A DNA stretch of 64,000 bases from Chryseobacterium camelliae (GCF_027920545.1 NZ_CP115859.1:3373156-3437155); one strand, 5' to 3'. Shown: positions 51,949 through 61,464, numbered from the stretch's first letter. The notes: generated from the letters alone by a model not told the origin. Numbers and translations are program-made.

Positions 51949-51984
51949 AAAAACCCGTCTTGTAAATTTTACAAGACGGGTTTT
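51949..51984 (-). terminator. Rho-independent terminator after gcvT
   Basis: AAAACCCGTCTTGTAAA TT TTTACAAGACGGGTTTT: a perfect ~17-bp stem with flanking T-tract on the minus strand. Confidence 0.93.
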
Positions 51985-52005
51985 CTATTTTTGAATTATA
52001 TTCAA

Positions 52006-53079
52006 TTACACAAAAGGAGCTTTCACCACTTTTGCAGGAATATTTTTGTTTCTTACCTGAATGAAGATTTCAGAACCCAGTTTGAAATGAGGTTTGTCTA
52101 CATAAGCAAGACCTAAACCTACTTTTTTCATTGGAGACTGCGTTCCTGAAGTTACTTTACCAATTACGTTTCCTTCCGCATCTACAACAGGGTAGTCGTG
52201 TCTTGGAACTCCTTTGTCAGTTAATTCAAAACCAACCAATTTTCTTGTAACGCCTTCTTCTTTTTGTTTTGCGAAAATGTCTTTAGATACGAAGTCTTTA
52301 TCGAATTTAGTAATCCATCCCAAACCTGCTTCGATAGGTGAGGTTGTATCATCGATATCGTTTCCGTAAAGGCAGAATCCTTTTTCAAGTCTCAAGGTAT
52401 CTCTTGCAGCTAATCCGCAAGGAATGATGTCTTCAGCTCCTGCTTCGATGATCGCATCCCAAAGTTTTACAGCCGCTTCGTTGTTGAAATAAATTTCGAA
52501 ACCGCCGCTTCCTGTGTAACCTGTGTTTGAGATAATTACGTTTTCAACTCCTGCTACAGAACCTACAGTGAAGTTATAGTAAGGAATTTCAGAAAGGTTA
52601 GTTTCTGTCAGTTTTTGAAGTATTTCCGTAGCTTTCGGACCTTGAACTGCCAGTAAAGACATATCGTCTGAAGCATTCGTCATTTTTGCTCCGAAAGTAT
52701 TGTATTTTGAAATGTGATTCCAGTCTTTGTCAATATTTGAAGCATTTACGACTACGAAATATTTATCATCTTCCATTTTGTAAACGATAAGATCGTCCAC
52801 GATTCCTCCGTTTTCGTTGGGAAGGCAAGAATACTGAGCTTTACCGTTTTCAAGAGCATCTACATTGTTTGTGGTAACATATTGTAAAAGATCTTTTGAA
52901 CCGGGACCTTCGATGAAAAATTGTCCCATGTGAGAAACATCAAACAACCCTGCTTTTTCTCTTACTGCAAAATGCTCTTCCGTAACCCCGGAATATTGTA
53001 CAGGCATTTCAAAACCTGCAAAAGGTACGATTTTAGCTCCCAAAGAAACATGTTTGTCGTACAATGCTGTTTTCTTCAT
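52006..53079 (-). CDS. gcvT: Glycine cleavage system T protein (aminomethyltransferase)
   Basis: Transfers the C1 unit from H-protein-bound aminomethyl lipoate to tetrahydrofolate. 357 residues. Seen: [67 protein letters not shown] and the C-terminal [17 protein letters not shown], all GcvT signatures. Lone gene here; gcvH and gcvP are not in the window. Confidence 0.96.
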   Translation of the reverse strand: MKKTALYDKHVSLGAKIVPFAGFEMPVQYSGVTEEHFAVREKAGLFDVSHMGQFFIEGPGSKDLLQYVTTNNVDALENGKAQYSCLPNENGGIVDDLIVYKMEDDKYFVVVNASNIDKDWNHISKYNTFGAKMTNASDDMSLLAVQGPKATEILQKLTETNLSEIPYYNFTVGSVAGVENVIISNTGYTGSGGFEIYFNNEAAVKLWDAIIEAGAEDIIPCGLAARDTLRLEKGFCLYGNDIDDTTSPIEAGLGWITKFDKDFVSKDIFAKQKEEGVTRKLVGFELTDKGVPRHDYPVVDAEGNVIGKVTSGTQSPMKKVGLGLAYVDKPHFKLGSEIFIQVRNKNIPAKVVKAPFV

Positions 53080-53088
53080 ATTTAATTT

Positions 53089-53562
53089 TTATTTCTTTAT
53101 TTTAAAACTATTAAAGGTTTCATTAAAAAGGCTCATGTAATTTCCGTTCCAGTATTTTTCACCGCAATTGATGGAAATAAGATACATTTCTTTATCTTTT
53201 TGAAAAACTTTGGTGATCCAGAAGAGTTTTTCTTTTTCATCGAAGTATTCGTAAAAATATTCAGTGTATCCTTTTTTGCTTTTGGTACTTTTTACCTTAT
53301 TTTCTTCATCAGGAGACTGATAAAGAGCCAGGATGAATTTTTTGATTTCAGCAGCTGGTAAATTCAAATCATGATATTCGGAAATGGTAATTGCACCTAT
53401 CTGACTGGTCGGGAAAATATTGACAATATCGGTCTCATTCATTGCCACCCATCCTTCAGGAACACTGATGGAGTAGTTTGGGTTTTCATACGTCTGCTTC
53501 TTCTGAGCCGATGAAAAATACCCTAAGAAAAGCAATAAAATGAATAATGAATGTTTGATCAT
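53089..53562 (-). CDS. Secreted protein of unknown function
   Basis: 157 residues with a signal peptide (MIKHSLFILLLFLGYFSSAQ). The mature chain contains YENPNYSISVPEGWVAMNETD, the opening of small secreted PsbP/DUF1795-like beta proteins, and CGEKYWNGNYMSLFNETFNSFKIKK at the end. It lies 1 bp from idi and 9 bp from gcvT on the same strand, so it forms an operon with both, but shares no obvious function. Confidence 0.72.
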   Translation of the reverse strand: MIKHSLFILLLFLGYFSSAQKKQTYENPNYSISVPEGWVAMNETDIVNIFPTSQIGAITISEYHDLNLPAAEIKKFILALYQSPDEENKVKSTKSKKGYTEYFYEYFDEKEKLFWITKVFQKDKEMYLISINCGEKYWNGNYMSLFNETFNSFKIKK

Positions 53563-53563
53563 C

Positions 53564-54073
53564 TTAAAAATAATGTTTATATTCTTCTAAAATAATTTTG
53601 AACCATTCTGTAAAAGCTCCGGGATTTTCTGCGATTTCCTTATCCAGATCCTCCATGGAAATATATCTTACTTCTTCCACTTCTTCTTTGTTAAGAGCAA
53701 AATCCGAATTATAAAAACCGGTAAACACATGGTCTAATTCATGTTCCCAAAGATTTCCCCCTACATCTGCTTTATAAATAAAATGGAATTTTTCTGAAAG
53801 ATCCACTTCTATTCCCAGTTCTTCTTTCACTCTTCTTTTGGCTCCTTCCAGGTAAGTTTCTCCGTTTCTCGGGTGCGAACATACTGCATTCGTCCACTGG
53901 TTGGGAGAATGATATTTTTCCGATGCCCTTTTTTGCAAAAGCATCTCACCTTTATCATTGAATAAAAACACGGAGAAAGCACGATGTAAAAGGCCATTAA
54001 TATGAGCCTGCTGTTTTTCCATCAATCCTAAAACTTGGTCTTCAGGATTTACTAAAACTACAAATTCTTCCAT
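53564..54073 (-). CDS. idi: Isopentenyl-diphosphate delta-isomerase, type 1
   Basis: Interconverts IPP and DMAPP for isoprenoids (menaquinone, carotenoids, undecaprenyl). 169 residues, Nudix-like fold. Seen: the catalytic Cys in QWTNAVCSHPRNGETYLEGAKRRVKEELGIE (near residue 66) and the Glu pair in the WEHELDHVF and NKEEVEEVRY segments. Full length for type 1 enzymes. Confidence 0.95.
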   Translation of the reverse strand: MEEFVVLVNPEDQVLGLMEKQQAHINGLLHRAFSVFLFNDKGEMLLQKRASEKYHSPNQWTNAVCSHPRNGETYLEGAKRRVKEELGIEVDLSEKFHFIYKADVGGNLWEHELDHVFTGFYNSDFALNKEEVEEVRYISMEDLDKEIAENPGAFTEWFKIILEEYKHYF

Positions 54074-54177
54074 TTCTACAAATGTAAGTGTAATAAATGT
54101 ATTTTGGAAATTTTTGGGAAAACATCATGGATTTTTGAAAGGTCAAAAGATAAGATTAAGAAAATAATCTTTCATAA

Positions 54178-54777
54178 TCATTTAATCAAAGCTTTTCCAA
54201 CACGAACGAAAAGTATGGATATTGCCATGAAGAAAACAAGAATCCAGAAAGAGTTGATTAATACTTTAGTATAACCAAGATCAGCAACGTTTACAAACGG
54301 ATAAGGATAAAAACCAGAGAAATGTCCTCTTGTTAAAATATAAAAAAGATAAAGCAGAGGATAAACTGCCCATTGAGGAATTTGTTTGTAGTTCAAGCCG
54401 CTTTTGTTTTCATACAAATACCAATAGATGAGTACAAGAACCGGAATGACCGTATGCAGAAGCTCATCAACTATTTTTTGTAGACCTGTTGGATTCCAAG
54501 TGGAACGAAGAATAATCTGGTAAATTAACCCTACAATTAAAATATAAACAGTGATTGCAGTTAATATTCCTGGCTTTTTAATTTTTGAAGAATTTACAGT
54601 CTGAAGTGTGAAATATACAGCAACAATTATATTAGTGAGGATCGTAAAAAAACTAAAAAATCTGATTATAGTTTTCTCAAAAGAAACCTGAGTGTTTTTC
54701 AGCATCAAATCATATTGGGTAATTATCGCAAACCAGCCGATTAAAGCAAACAGTAAAGATAAAATTCTTTGGGTCAT
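54178..54777 (-). CDS. Pr6Pr-family integral membrane protein
   Basis: 199 residues, about six transmembrane helices. Seen: the opening AFIGWFAIITQYDLMLKNT-like segment, IIRFFSFFTILTNIIVAVYF, a conserved HTVIPVLVLIYWYLYENKSGL and GHFSGFYPYPFVNVADLGY, the blocks of the Pr6Pr (FAR-17a/AIG1-like) family. Biochemical function not established. Confidence 0.82.
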   Translation of the reverse strand: MTQRILSLLFALIGWFAIITQYDLMLKNTQVSFEKTIIRFFSFFTILTNIIVAVYFTLQTVNSSKIKKPGILTAITVYILIVGLIYQIILRSTWNPTGLQKIVDELLHTVIPVLVLIYWYLYENKSGLNYKQIPQWAVYPLLYLFYILTRGHFSGFYPYPFVNVADLGYTKVLINSFWILVFFMAISILFVRVGKALIK

Positions 54778-54952
54778 AGGAAGAGCTTATCTGTGAGATA
54801 TTAAAGATAGTTTTATTTTTTTGCAATAGAAAAATATTAACCTGTAATAATATAATGGATGAAAAATTATTAAATTATTCTATTAATTATGTTTTGTATA
54901 GTAAAAAATTAACGTAAATAAACTTTAACAAAGAGTTTTGTTTTAAAAGTTA

Positions 54953-54960
54953 TAAATTTG
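54953..54960 (+). promoter_or_regulatory. -7 element of the HAD-like gene
   Basis: TAAATTTG, a full match. It overlaps the GTG at 54960, which therefore cannot be the start codon. Confidence 0.65.
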
Positions 54961-54974
54961 TGATACAAAATTTC

Positions 54975-55382
54975 ATGATGGAGCTAGAATACAAAGATCA
55001 CATGAGTCCGATTCTAAAGGACGGCATAAAAAATTATCTCATTGATATAGACGGAACGATTACGGATGATGTTCCCAACGAAGAGCCGGAAAGAATGGTT
55101 ACCTGTGAGCCTTTTCCCGATGCTTTGGAAACCATCAACAGATGGTATGAGGAAGGGCACCAGATTTGTTTTTTCACTTCAAGAACCGAAAATTTAAAAC
55201 AAATTACCATCGACTGGCTGGATAAACATGGTTTTAAATATCACAGTGTACTGTGTGGAAAACCGAGAGGAGGAAATTATCATTGGATAGATAATCATTT
55301 GGTGAGAGCTACAAGATATAAAGGTAAATTTACAGACCTTGTGGAGAAACAAGTGACTATTGAAGTTTTTAAAGAAGATTAA
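54975..55382 (+). CDS. HAD-like phosphatase family protein
   Basis: About 135 residues from ATG at 54975 (or 54978): MMELEYKDHM. Seen: the HAD motif I as YLIDIDGTITDDVP (residues ~21-34; the nucleophile Asp in DIDGT), motif II FFTSR, and a later lysine/aspartate region GKPRGGNYHWIDNH. A compact HAD domain without a cap. Relatives are sometimes annotated as phosphoheptose isomerase, which the sequence does not support. Substrate unknown. Confidence 0.85.
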   Translation: MMELEYKDHMSPILKDGIKNYLIDIDGTITDDVPNEEPERMVTCEPFPDALETINRWYEEGHQICFFTSRTENLKQITIDWLDKHGFKYHSVLCGKPRGGNYHWIDNHLVRATRYKGKFTDLVEKQVTIEVFKED

Positions 55383-55477
55383 AAATATAATTAAGGATTT
55401 AAAAATTGAACGATTAAAGTGAATACTTTTTCTTTTGATTTTTAAATCTTTTAATTTTTAAATAATTATAAGTATTT

Positions 55478-56437
55478 ATGAAAGTTTTAGCAAACGATGG
55501 CTTAGATCAATCTGGGATTGATGCATTAACGGAGAAGGGATTTGAAGTTATTACTACAAAAGTAGCACAGGAATTTTTGGTAGATTATATTAATGAGCAT
55601 AATGTTCGTACGCTTTTGGTGCGAAGTGCCACACAGGTGAGAAAAGATATTATTGATCATTGCCCGTCTTTGGAGATTATTGGAAGAGGAGGAGTAGGAA
55701 TGGATAATATTGATGTAGAGTATGCAAGAGAAAAAGGTATTCATGTGATCAATACCCCTTCAGCTTCATCGGAATCGGTAGCAGAATTGGTTTTTGCCCA
55801 CTTGTTTTCGGGAGCGAGATTTCTACAGGATTCCAACAGAAAAATGCCTTTAATCGGAGATACTGAATTTGCCGGTTTGAAAAAAGCTTATGCTGCAGGT
55901 ATCGAATTAAAAGGAAAAACCATCGGTATTATAGGAATGGGAAGAATCGGTCAGGAAGTTGCCAAAATTGCTTTAGGTCTTGGAATGAGAGTGATTGCTG
56001 CTGATAATAATATAGGGAAGGCAAGTATTAAAGTAAAGTTCTACAACAACCAGTTTATCAATGTTGATATTGAAACTGAGCCTTTACAGGATGTCTTAAA
56101 GCATTCAGATTTTATCACCCTTCATGTTCCTGCTCAAAAAGAAGGCTATATGATCGGTAAAAGCGAATTTGAAATAATGAAAGACGGAGTTGCCGTTGTC
56201 AACTGCTCAAGAGGAGGAGTGATTGATGAAGAAGCTTTAATTGAAGCCTTAGATTCAGGAAAAGTGAGGTTTGCTGGGTTGGACGTTTTCATTAATGAAC
56301 CGACTCCTTCAAAAAAGATATTGAATCATTCAAAAATCTCCCTATCACCGCATACAGGCGCTTCTACTTTGGAAGCGCAGGATAGAATAGGGCTTTCTCT
56401 GGCAGAGCAGATTTCCAGTATTCTGCAGATTAATTAA
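55478..56437 (+). CDS. D-2-hydroxyacid dehydrogenase (phosphoglycerate dehydrogenase-like)
   Basis: 319 residues. Seen: GRGGVGMDNIDVEYAREKGIHVINTPSASSESVAELVFAHL (residues ~70-110), the NAD motif IIGMGRIGQEVAKIALGLGM, the catalytic Arg in NCSRGGVIDEEALIEAL and the Glu/His pair with INEPTP and SPHTGAST. Flavobacterial 3-phosphoglycerate dehydrogenases are of this short type without ACT domain, so serine synthesis is the likely role. Another 2-hydroxyacid substrate cannot be excluded. Confidence 0.9.
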   Translation: MKVLANDGLDQSGIDALTEKGFEVITTKVAQEFLVDYINEHNVRTLLVRSATQVRKDIIDHCPSLEIIGRGGVGMDNIDVEYAREKGIHVINTPSASSESVAELVFAHLFSGARFLQDSNRKMPLIGDTEFAGLKKAYAAGIELKGKTIGIIGMGRIGQEVAKIALGLGMRVIAADNNIGKASIKVKFYNNQFINVDIETEPLQDVLKHSDFITLHVPAQKEGYMIGKSEFEIMKDGVAVVNCSRGGVIDEEALIEALDSGKVRFAGLDVFINEPTPSKKILNHSKISLSPHTGASTLEAQDRIGLSLAEQISSILQIN

Positions 56438-56450
56438 GAATATAAAAAGA

Positions 56451-56480
56451 AAAACGCCGCAAAATTTGCGGCGTTTTTTT
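56451..56480. terminator. Bidirectional rho-independent terminator
   Basis: AAAACGCCGCAAAATTTGCGGCGTTTTTTT: a perfect palindrome with T-tract. It overlaps the last codon of mscL and serves the convergent dehydrogenase gene as well. Confidence 0.93.
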
Positions 56481-56865
56481 ATGAATTTTTGGCTTTCAGC
56501 AAGTCCCTGATTTCCATTAATAATTTTTGATCTTCCGTAGGTCCTGCAGGAGCTTCAGCCGGAGCTTCTTTTTTCAGTTTGTTGATTCCTTTAATCATTA
56601 CGAATAATGCAAAAGCGACTACAATAAACGAAATCGCAGCAGAAATAAACATTCCGTATTTGATGGCTGTACCCGGAATGACTAATTCAGCAAGGTTGTT
56701 CAACTGTAATTTTTCCAATGTAGGCGTTAAAATAGCCGGAGTAATAATATCTTCTACCAAAGAGGTGACAATTTTACCAAAAGCCCCTCCAATAACTACA
56801 CCGACAGCTAGATCTACCACATTCCCTTTAACGGCAAACTCTTTAAATTCTTTTAAAAATCCCAT
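56479..56865 (-). CDS. mscL: Large-conductance mechanosensitive channel MscL
   Basis: 128 residues. Seen: the N-terminus [44 protein letters not shown] (amphipathic S1 then TM1), a second helix [28 protein letters not shown] and a charged C-terminal bundle. Matches MscL throughout. Protects against hypo-osmotic shock. Confidence 0.97.
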   Translation of the reverse strand: MGFLKEFKEFAVKGNVVDLAVGVVIGGAFGKIVTSLVEDIITPAILTPTLEKLQLNNLAELVIPGTAIKYGMFISAAISFIVVAFALFVMIKGINKLKKEAPAEAPAGPTEDQKLLMEIRDLLKAKNS

Positions 56866-56940
56866 ATTTATATTTTTTTAATTGTTTCGGAAAACTGACC
56901 TGAATAAATAATAATCACTAAATTTAAGAAAAACATTTTA

Positions 56941-58458
56941 ATGAAAATTTTTACAGCAGAAAAAATTCGAAAATGTGATGAATTTACGATTGCAAACGAG
57001 CCTGTATCATTCATACAACTGATGGAGCGTGCTGCAGAGTCTTGTGCTCATTGGATTTCTGAGAACTGTAAAGTCCATAAAAACCTCATCATTTTTTGCG
57101 GTAACGGTAATAATGGGGGAGATGGATTAGCGATTGCCCGATTGCTTTATTTAAAAGGTTTTGATGTTGATGTTTTTGTGAAAGATATAAAAGGAAATTT
57201 TTCCCAGGATGCAGCTGTTAATTTAAAAAAACTGAAAGATTTTTCCGGAATTTCCGTCAAAGAATTCAAAGACTTTCAAAAAGAAAAGTTAAGTGAACAA
57301 GCCGTCTGTATTGATGCAGTTTTTGGAACAGGTTTTTCCAGGAAGATGGAAGGAGAGGAATTGAAAATTATAGATGAACTTAATTCCTTAAGCAATATAA
57401 AAATTTCGATAGACATTCCTTCCGGATTGTTTGCTGATCAAAAAATAGAGGAGAGTTCAATCGTATTTCAAGCGGATTATACATTAAGCTTTCAGTTCTG
57501 GAAAAGAAGTTTTTTATATCCTGAAACCGGAAAATATACAGGCGAAATTGTGATTCTGAATATTGGGCTGCATTCTCAATACATTGAAGAAACCTTTACT
57601 ACTAATTTTATCATTGATGAAGGGCTGATCGAAAAAATATTTAAATCGAGAAACGAATATTCTCATAAAGGAAGTTTTGGCAAAGTAGCTATAGTTGGTG
57701 GCAGCTATGGTAAAATGGGAGCAGCCGTTTTATCTGTAAAAGCAGCTTTGAAAAGCGGAGCCGGACTTGTTTTTGCGCTTAGCCCTCAATGTGGATATGA
57801 AATTCTTCAAATTTCGTGTCCTGAAGCCCTATTTTTAGAAGGAGGAGACAAATATATTGAAAATATTCATGTAGAAGAAAATATGGTATTGGGAGTAGGC
57901 CCCGGACTGGGAACTCATGAAAAAACAGAAAAAAGCTTTTTAAATTTCCTAAAAGATTATAGAAATCCATTGGTTTTGGATGCGGATGCTCTTAATATAA
58001 TTTCTAAAAATACCTCTCATCATAATTTGATCCCGGAAAATTCGATTATCACGCCCCATCCCAAAGAATTTGAAAGGCTTTTCGGGAAAACGGAAGACTC
58101 TTTTGAAAGAACCGATCTTGCCGTACAAAAGGCTTCGGAACTTAAACTATATATTGTGCTGAAAGATCATCATACACAGGTAATATGCCCGAATGGGAAC
58201 GTATTTTACAATATTACAGGAAATTCCGGATTGGCAAAAGGGGGAAGCGGAGATATTCTAACGGGTATTTTAACATCCTTACTGGCTCAGGGGTATTCTG
58301 CTGAAAATGCCGCTATTTTAGGAGTTTGGCTGCATGGCAGATCGGCAGACTTTGCCGCAGAAAAATATTCCAAAGAATCGATGCTGCCTATGGATGTTGT
58401 CAAAGAGCTGGAAAGTACCTTTTTATATATCAACAAAAAAGTCACAAAAAAATTGTGA
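56941..58458 (+). CDS. nnrD: Bifunctional NAD(P)H-hydrate epimerase/dehydratase
   Basis: Repairs hydrated NAD(P)H. 505 residues, two domains: the N-terminal YjeF_N epimerase (FCGNGNNGGDGLAIARLLYL, residues ~57-76; SIDIPSGLFADQ) and a C-terminal ADP-dependent dehydratase with ribokinase-like fold (VAIVGGSYGKMGAAVLSVKAALKSGAGL, ILKDHHTQVICP, GNSGLAKGGSGDILTGILTSLLAQG). The common bacterial fusion (NnrE-NnrD, YjeF). The last codons lie inside the terminator hairpin. Confidence 0.95.
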   Translation: MKIFTAEKIRKCDEFTIANEPVSFIQLMERAAESCAHWISENCKVHKNLIIFCGNGNNGGDGLAIARLLYLKGFDVDVFVKDIKGNFSQDAAVNLKKLKDFSGISVKEFKDFQKEKLSEQAVCIDAVFGTGFSRKMEGEELKIIDELNSLSNIKISIDIPSGLFADQKIEESSIVFQADYTLSFQFWKRSFLYPETGKYTGEIVILNIGLHSQYIEETFTTNFIIDEGLIEKIFKSRNEYSHKGSFGKVAIVGGSYGKMGAAVLSVKAALKSGAGLVFALSPQCGYEILQISCPEALFLEGGDKYIENIHVEENMVLGVGPGLGTHEKTEKSFLNFLKDYRNPLVLDADALNIISKNTSHHNLIPENSIITPHPKEFERLFGKTEDSFERTDLAVQKASELKLYIVLKDHHTQVICPNGNVFYNITGNSGLAKGGSGDILTGILTSLLAQGYSAENAAILGVWLHGRSADFAAEKYSKESMLPMDVVKELESTFLYINKKVTKKL

Positions 58459-58465
58459 CTTTTTA
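58435..58465 (+). terminator. Terminator overlapping the end of nnrD
   Basis: AAAAAAGTCACAAA...TTGTGACTTTTT. The TGA stop is part of the 3' arm. Confidence 0.85.
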
Positions 58466-58484
58466 AATGTATGTTGAATAGAAG

Positions 58485-59756
58485 TTATTCCGGTTTTGCA
58501 TTTTCCGCTTCCGTTATTTTGAATTTTTTAGAGTAAATCATAATGATTACACCTGCTACCATAAACGGAATGGATAAAACTTGTCCGGTATTTAAGCTTC
58601 CTAAAGTAACATATTCGTCGCCTTGAGGTTCTTTTAAAAACTCTACAAAGAATCTTATCGCCCAAAGAATAATGAAGAATAATCCAAATAACCAGCCTTG
58701 TTGGTATTTTTTGTCTGTTTTTCTATATAAAACCCATAAAAGGATAAACAGGAGAACATAGCCTACCGCTTCAAACAACTGAGTAGGGTAGCGAGGAACG
58801 GTAACTCCGTATTCATCGCTCATTTGTGGGAAAAGAATAGCAAATGGAGAACTTGGATCTACCGGTTTACCGATGATTTCAGAATTAAAGAAATTTCCCA
58901 TTCTTACAAATGCTCCACCAATAGCGACTACAATTCCTAATCTGTCATATACCCAGAAAGGATTTTTCTTGATGATTTTATAAGAGTAATATAAAGTGGT
59001 TAAGATCAGAGCTATAGCTGCTCCGTGACTTGCAAGACCTGAGAAACCTGTGAATTCGAAACCGTTTTTAGTGCTTACCGGTAAAAAAACACTCCAGAAA
59101 TCATCTTTAAATAACTCTCTTTGGTAGAAAATTACGTGTCCTAATCTGGCTCCAAGAATGGTTCCAATTAAGGTCCAGGTAAAAAGTGGTTCCAGGTATT
59201 TTTGATTGATATTATCGATTTTGAACATTTTTGTCATTAAAATATATCCTAAACCGAAAGCAAAAATGAACATTAAGCTGTAATAATGTAAGGTAACCGG
59301 TCCTAAATGGATTCCCGTAGAAGGATCCCAGATTTTATATTCCGTTTCTAAGGCTACCTGATCCGTAGACTGAATAGCTTTTGGAACTTTTGCCAAATAT
59401 TTATAATCTTCTCTTTTTTGAGTTGGTTTAAAGTTTTTATCTAAAAATTGATAGCCACTCATTTTGAACATATTCAGAGAATTGTCGTAGTATGCTTTCC
59501 AATTGTCTTTTGATTCCAGGTTTGCCGGGTTTACAATCACAAGAGTATTGCTGCTGTTTTTGCCGGAAAATTCACTGAAAGTTTCAGCATCTGTGGTTGA
59601 AAATACTTTTACGGCAATTTTTTCATTATTTACATTCAGGACAGCATCAGAAAGCCCGTCTGCATAATTTTGTGAGAAAAGATTTTGTGCAAAAAATGCA
59701 AAAATCAGAAGATAAATTCTAAAGAATATACTATTCATTATACTAATGTTTTTCAT
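58485..59756 (-). CDS. lgt: Prolipoprotein diacylglyceryl transferase with extra N-terminal domain
   Basis: Attaches diacylglycerol to the lipobox cysteine of prolipoproteins. The Lgt part (residues ~150-415) has GARLGHVIFYQRELF, FTGFSGLASHGAAIALI, GAFVRMGNFFNSEIIGKPV and the C-terminal GSLNTGQVLSIPF, all typical. At 423 residues it is far longer than the usual 260-300. The N-terminal ~140 residues carry a separate signal peptide (IFFRIYLLIFAFFAQNLFSQ) and a polar beta-type domain (ADGLSDAVLNVNNEKIAVKVFSTTDAETF) before the first Lgt helix. No frameshift is needed for this reading. The gene follows yidD after 1 bp. Confidence 0.93.
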   Translation of the reverse strand: MKNISIMNSIFFRIYLLIFAFFAQNLFSQNYADGLSDAVLNVNNEKIAVKVFSTTDAETFSEFSGKNSSNTLVIVNPANLESKDNWKAYYDNSLNMFKMSGYQFLDKNFKPTQKREDYKYLAKVPKAIQSTDQVALETEYKIWDPSTGIHLGPVTLHYYSLMFIFAFGLGYILMTKMFKIDNINQKYLEPLFTWTLIGTILGARLGHVIFYQRELFKDDFWSVFLPVSTKNGFEFTGFSGLASHGAAIALILTTLYYSYKIIKKNPFWVYDRLGIVVAIGGAFVRMGNFFNSEIIGKPVDPSSPFAILFPQMSDEYGVTVPRYPTQLFEAVGYVLLFILLWVLYRKTDKKYQQGWLFGLFFIILWAIRFFVEFLKEPQGDEYVTLGSLNTGQVLSIPFMVAGVIIMIYSKKFKITEAENAKPE

Positions 59757-59757
59757 A

Positions 59758-60006
59758 TTAATGATTACACTTTGGAGGTACAGGATCGTAGCCGCTTCCT
59801 CCCCAGGGATGACATCTTGAAATTCTTTTTACACCCAACCAAAATCCTTTGAAAACCCCATGAACCTGCAGTGCTTCTATCATATATTGCGAACAGGTAG
59901 GCTCGTAACGGCAGTTTTTGGGAAGTAAAGGCGAAATAAACCATTGGTAAAATTTTATTAAAATTACCATTGGAAACGTAATGATTTTATTGAATGTAAG
60001 TTTCAA
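59758..60006 (-). CDS. yidD: Membrane protein insertion efficiency factor YidD
   Basis: 82 residues. Seen: [60 protein letters not shown], the YidD signature. The frame starts with TTG at 60006, 8 bp from a promoter -7 element (60014-60021). An ATG at 59970 just before VILIKFYQW would also give a typical length. Assists YidC/Sec insertion. Coupled to lgt, 1 bp downstream. Confidence 0.93.
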   Translation of the reverse strand: MKLTFNKIITFPMVILIKFYQWFISPLLPKNCRYEPTCSQYMIEALQVHGVFKGFWLGVKRISRCHPWGGSGYDPVPPKCNH

Positions 60007-60013
60007 AACAATG

Positions 60014-60021
60014 CAAAAATA
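60014..60021 (-). promoter_or_regulatory. -7 element of yidD-lgt
   Basis: TATTTTTG on the minus strand. The transcript would begin near 60008, next to the TTG at 60006. Confidence 0.55.
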
Positions 60022-60044
60022 GCGTAAAAAATTGAAAATTAGTT

Positions 60045-60052
60045 TAAATTTG
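60045..60052 (+). promoter_or_regulatory. -7 element of rarA
   Basis: TAAATTTG; implies a 5' leader of roughly 125 nt before the TTG start of rarA. Confidence 0.55.
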
Positions 60053-60059
60053 TTAGAAG

Positions 60060-60145
60060 TTTCAGGACGGTAAATGTCTGTTTGCCGGATAAAATCCGGT
60101 GTTTGTCGATTTACTGATTTTTAAATGCTCAATCAGTAAAATACT
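60060..60145 (+). other. Structured 5' leader of rarA
   Basis: Two hairpins: GCCGGATAAAATCCGG (60083-60098) and TTTACTGAT ... ATCAGTAAA (60111-60141). No leader ORF with an obvious role. It could be a cis-regulatory RNA or merely a long UTR. Confidence 0.45.
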
Positions 60146-60184
60146 CATCTTCTGAACATTCAACCTTATATTAAATAAAAAAAA

Positions 60185-61462
60185 TTGAGTCAAAATATTC
60201 CATTAGCTGAAAAACTAAGACCTAAAACATTAGAAGATGTTCTGGGGCAGGAGCACCTTACCGGGGAAAAAGGAACAATAAGAAAGATGATTGAGAATGA
60301 TACATTGAATTCTCTGATTCTTTGGGGACCTCCCGGAACGGGAAAAACGACATTGGCGGAGATTATTTCTGAAAAATCCGGACGTAAGTTTTTCAAACTT
60401 TCCGCAGTTTCATCGGGAGTAAAGGATGTACGTGACGTTATTGAAGATGCTAAAAAGCAAAACTTATTTTCCGGGAAATCTCCGATATTATTTATTGATG
60501 AGATACACCGGTTTAATAAATCTCAGCAGGATTCACTTCTGCATGCTGTAGAAAAGGGATGGGTTGTTTTGATCGGTGCTACAACCGAGAACCCAAGCTT
60601 TGAGGTTGTTTCGGCATTACTTTCCAGGAGTCAGGTGTATATTTTGAAAGCGTTGAGTTATGAAAAACTTGAAGAGTTAATTGATATTGCACTGGAAAGG
60701 TATAATCAAGATGAAAGAGAGGATTTTGTAATCAAGGATAAACAGGCTTTTATTCAATATTCGGGTGGAGACGGCAGAAAACTTATCAATTCTGTAGAGC
60801 TGGTTCTGAATCAGTTTAAAAATTCAGGGAAAAAAGAAATTTCAGATGACGATGTGATGTCTGTTCTTCAGGAAACGATGGCGCTGTATGATAAAAATGG
60901 CGAACAACATTATGATATCATTTCGGCATTTATAAAATCTATGCGGGGAGGTGACCCGAATGGTGCGGTGTATTGGCTGGCAAGAATGATTGCGGGGGGA
61001 GAAGATATTAAATTCATTGCAAGAAGAATGTTGATTCTGGCTTCTGAGGATATTGGGTTGGCCAACCCGAATGCTTTAGTAATTGCTAACAATTGTTTTC
61101 AGGCTATCAATGTCATTGGAAACCCGGAAGCAAGAATTATTTTAAGTGAAACGGCTATTTATCTGGCGGTTTCTCCTAAGAGCAATTCTGCTTATATGGC
61201 TATTAATGAAGCTTTGGCTTTTGTAAAGAAAACCGGGAATTTACCGGTACCTCTTCATTTAAGAAATGCTCCTACTAAGCTGATGAAAGATTTAGATTAT
61301 GGGAAAGAATATAAATATGCCCATTCTTACGAAGGAAATTTTGTTGACCAGGATTTTCTTCCCGAAGAAATAAAGGATTCGAAATTTTATGAACCCGGAA
61401 ATAATTCGACAGAAAAGAAGATTTATGAAGAGCTTAAGAAAAAATGGACCAATAAATACTAA
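60185..61462 (+). CDS. rarA: Replication-associated recombination protein RarA (MgsA)
   Basis: 425-residue clamp-loader-like AAA+ ATPase that acts at stalled forks. Seen: PLAEKLRPKTLEDVLGQEHLTG, Walker A LWGPPGTGKTTLAEII (residues ~50-65), Walker B ILFIDEIHRFNKSQQDSLL, sensor IGATTENPSFEV and the C-terminal MRGGDPNGAVYWLARMI and ASEDIGLANP tetramer blocks. It starts with TTG (60185): MSQNIPLAEKLRP is the family N-terminus and no ATG is closer. Confidence 0.95.
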   Translation: MSQNIPLAEKLRPKTLEDVLGQEHLTGEKGTIRKMIENDTLNSLILWGPPGTGKTTLAEIISEKSGRKFFKLSAVSSGVKDVRDVIEDAKKQNLFSGKSPILFIDEIHRFNKSQQDSLLHAVEKGWVVLIGATTENPSFEVVSALLSRSQVYILKALSYEKLEELIDIALERYNQDEREDFVIKDKQAFIQYSGGDGRKLINSVELVLNQFKNSGKKEISDDDVMSVLQETMALYDKNGEQHYDIISAFIKSMRGGDPNGAVYWLARMIAGGEDIKFIARRMLILASEDIGLANPNALVIANNCFQAINVIGNPEARIILSETAIYLAVSPKSNSAYMAINEALAFVKKTGNLPVPLHLRNAPTKLMKDLDYGKEYKYAHSYEGNFVDQDFLPEEIKDSKFYEPGNNSTEKKIYEELKKKWTNKY

Positions 61463-61464
61463 AC

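Noticed and set aside
54960..54974. GTG start of the HAD-like gene at 54960
   Set aside because: The GTG overlaps the -7 promoter element, so it would not be transcribed; ATG 54975/54978 is used.
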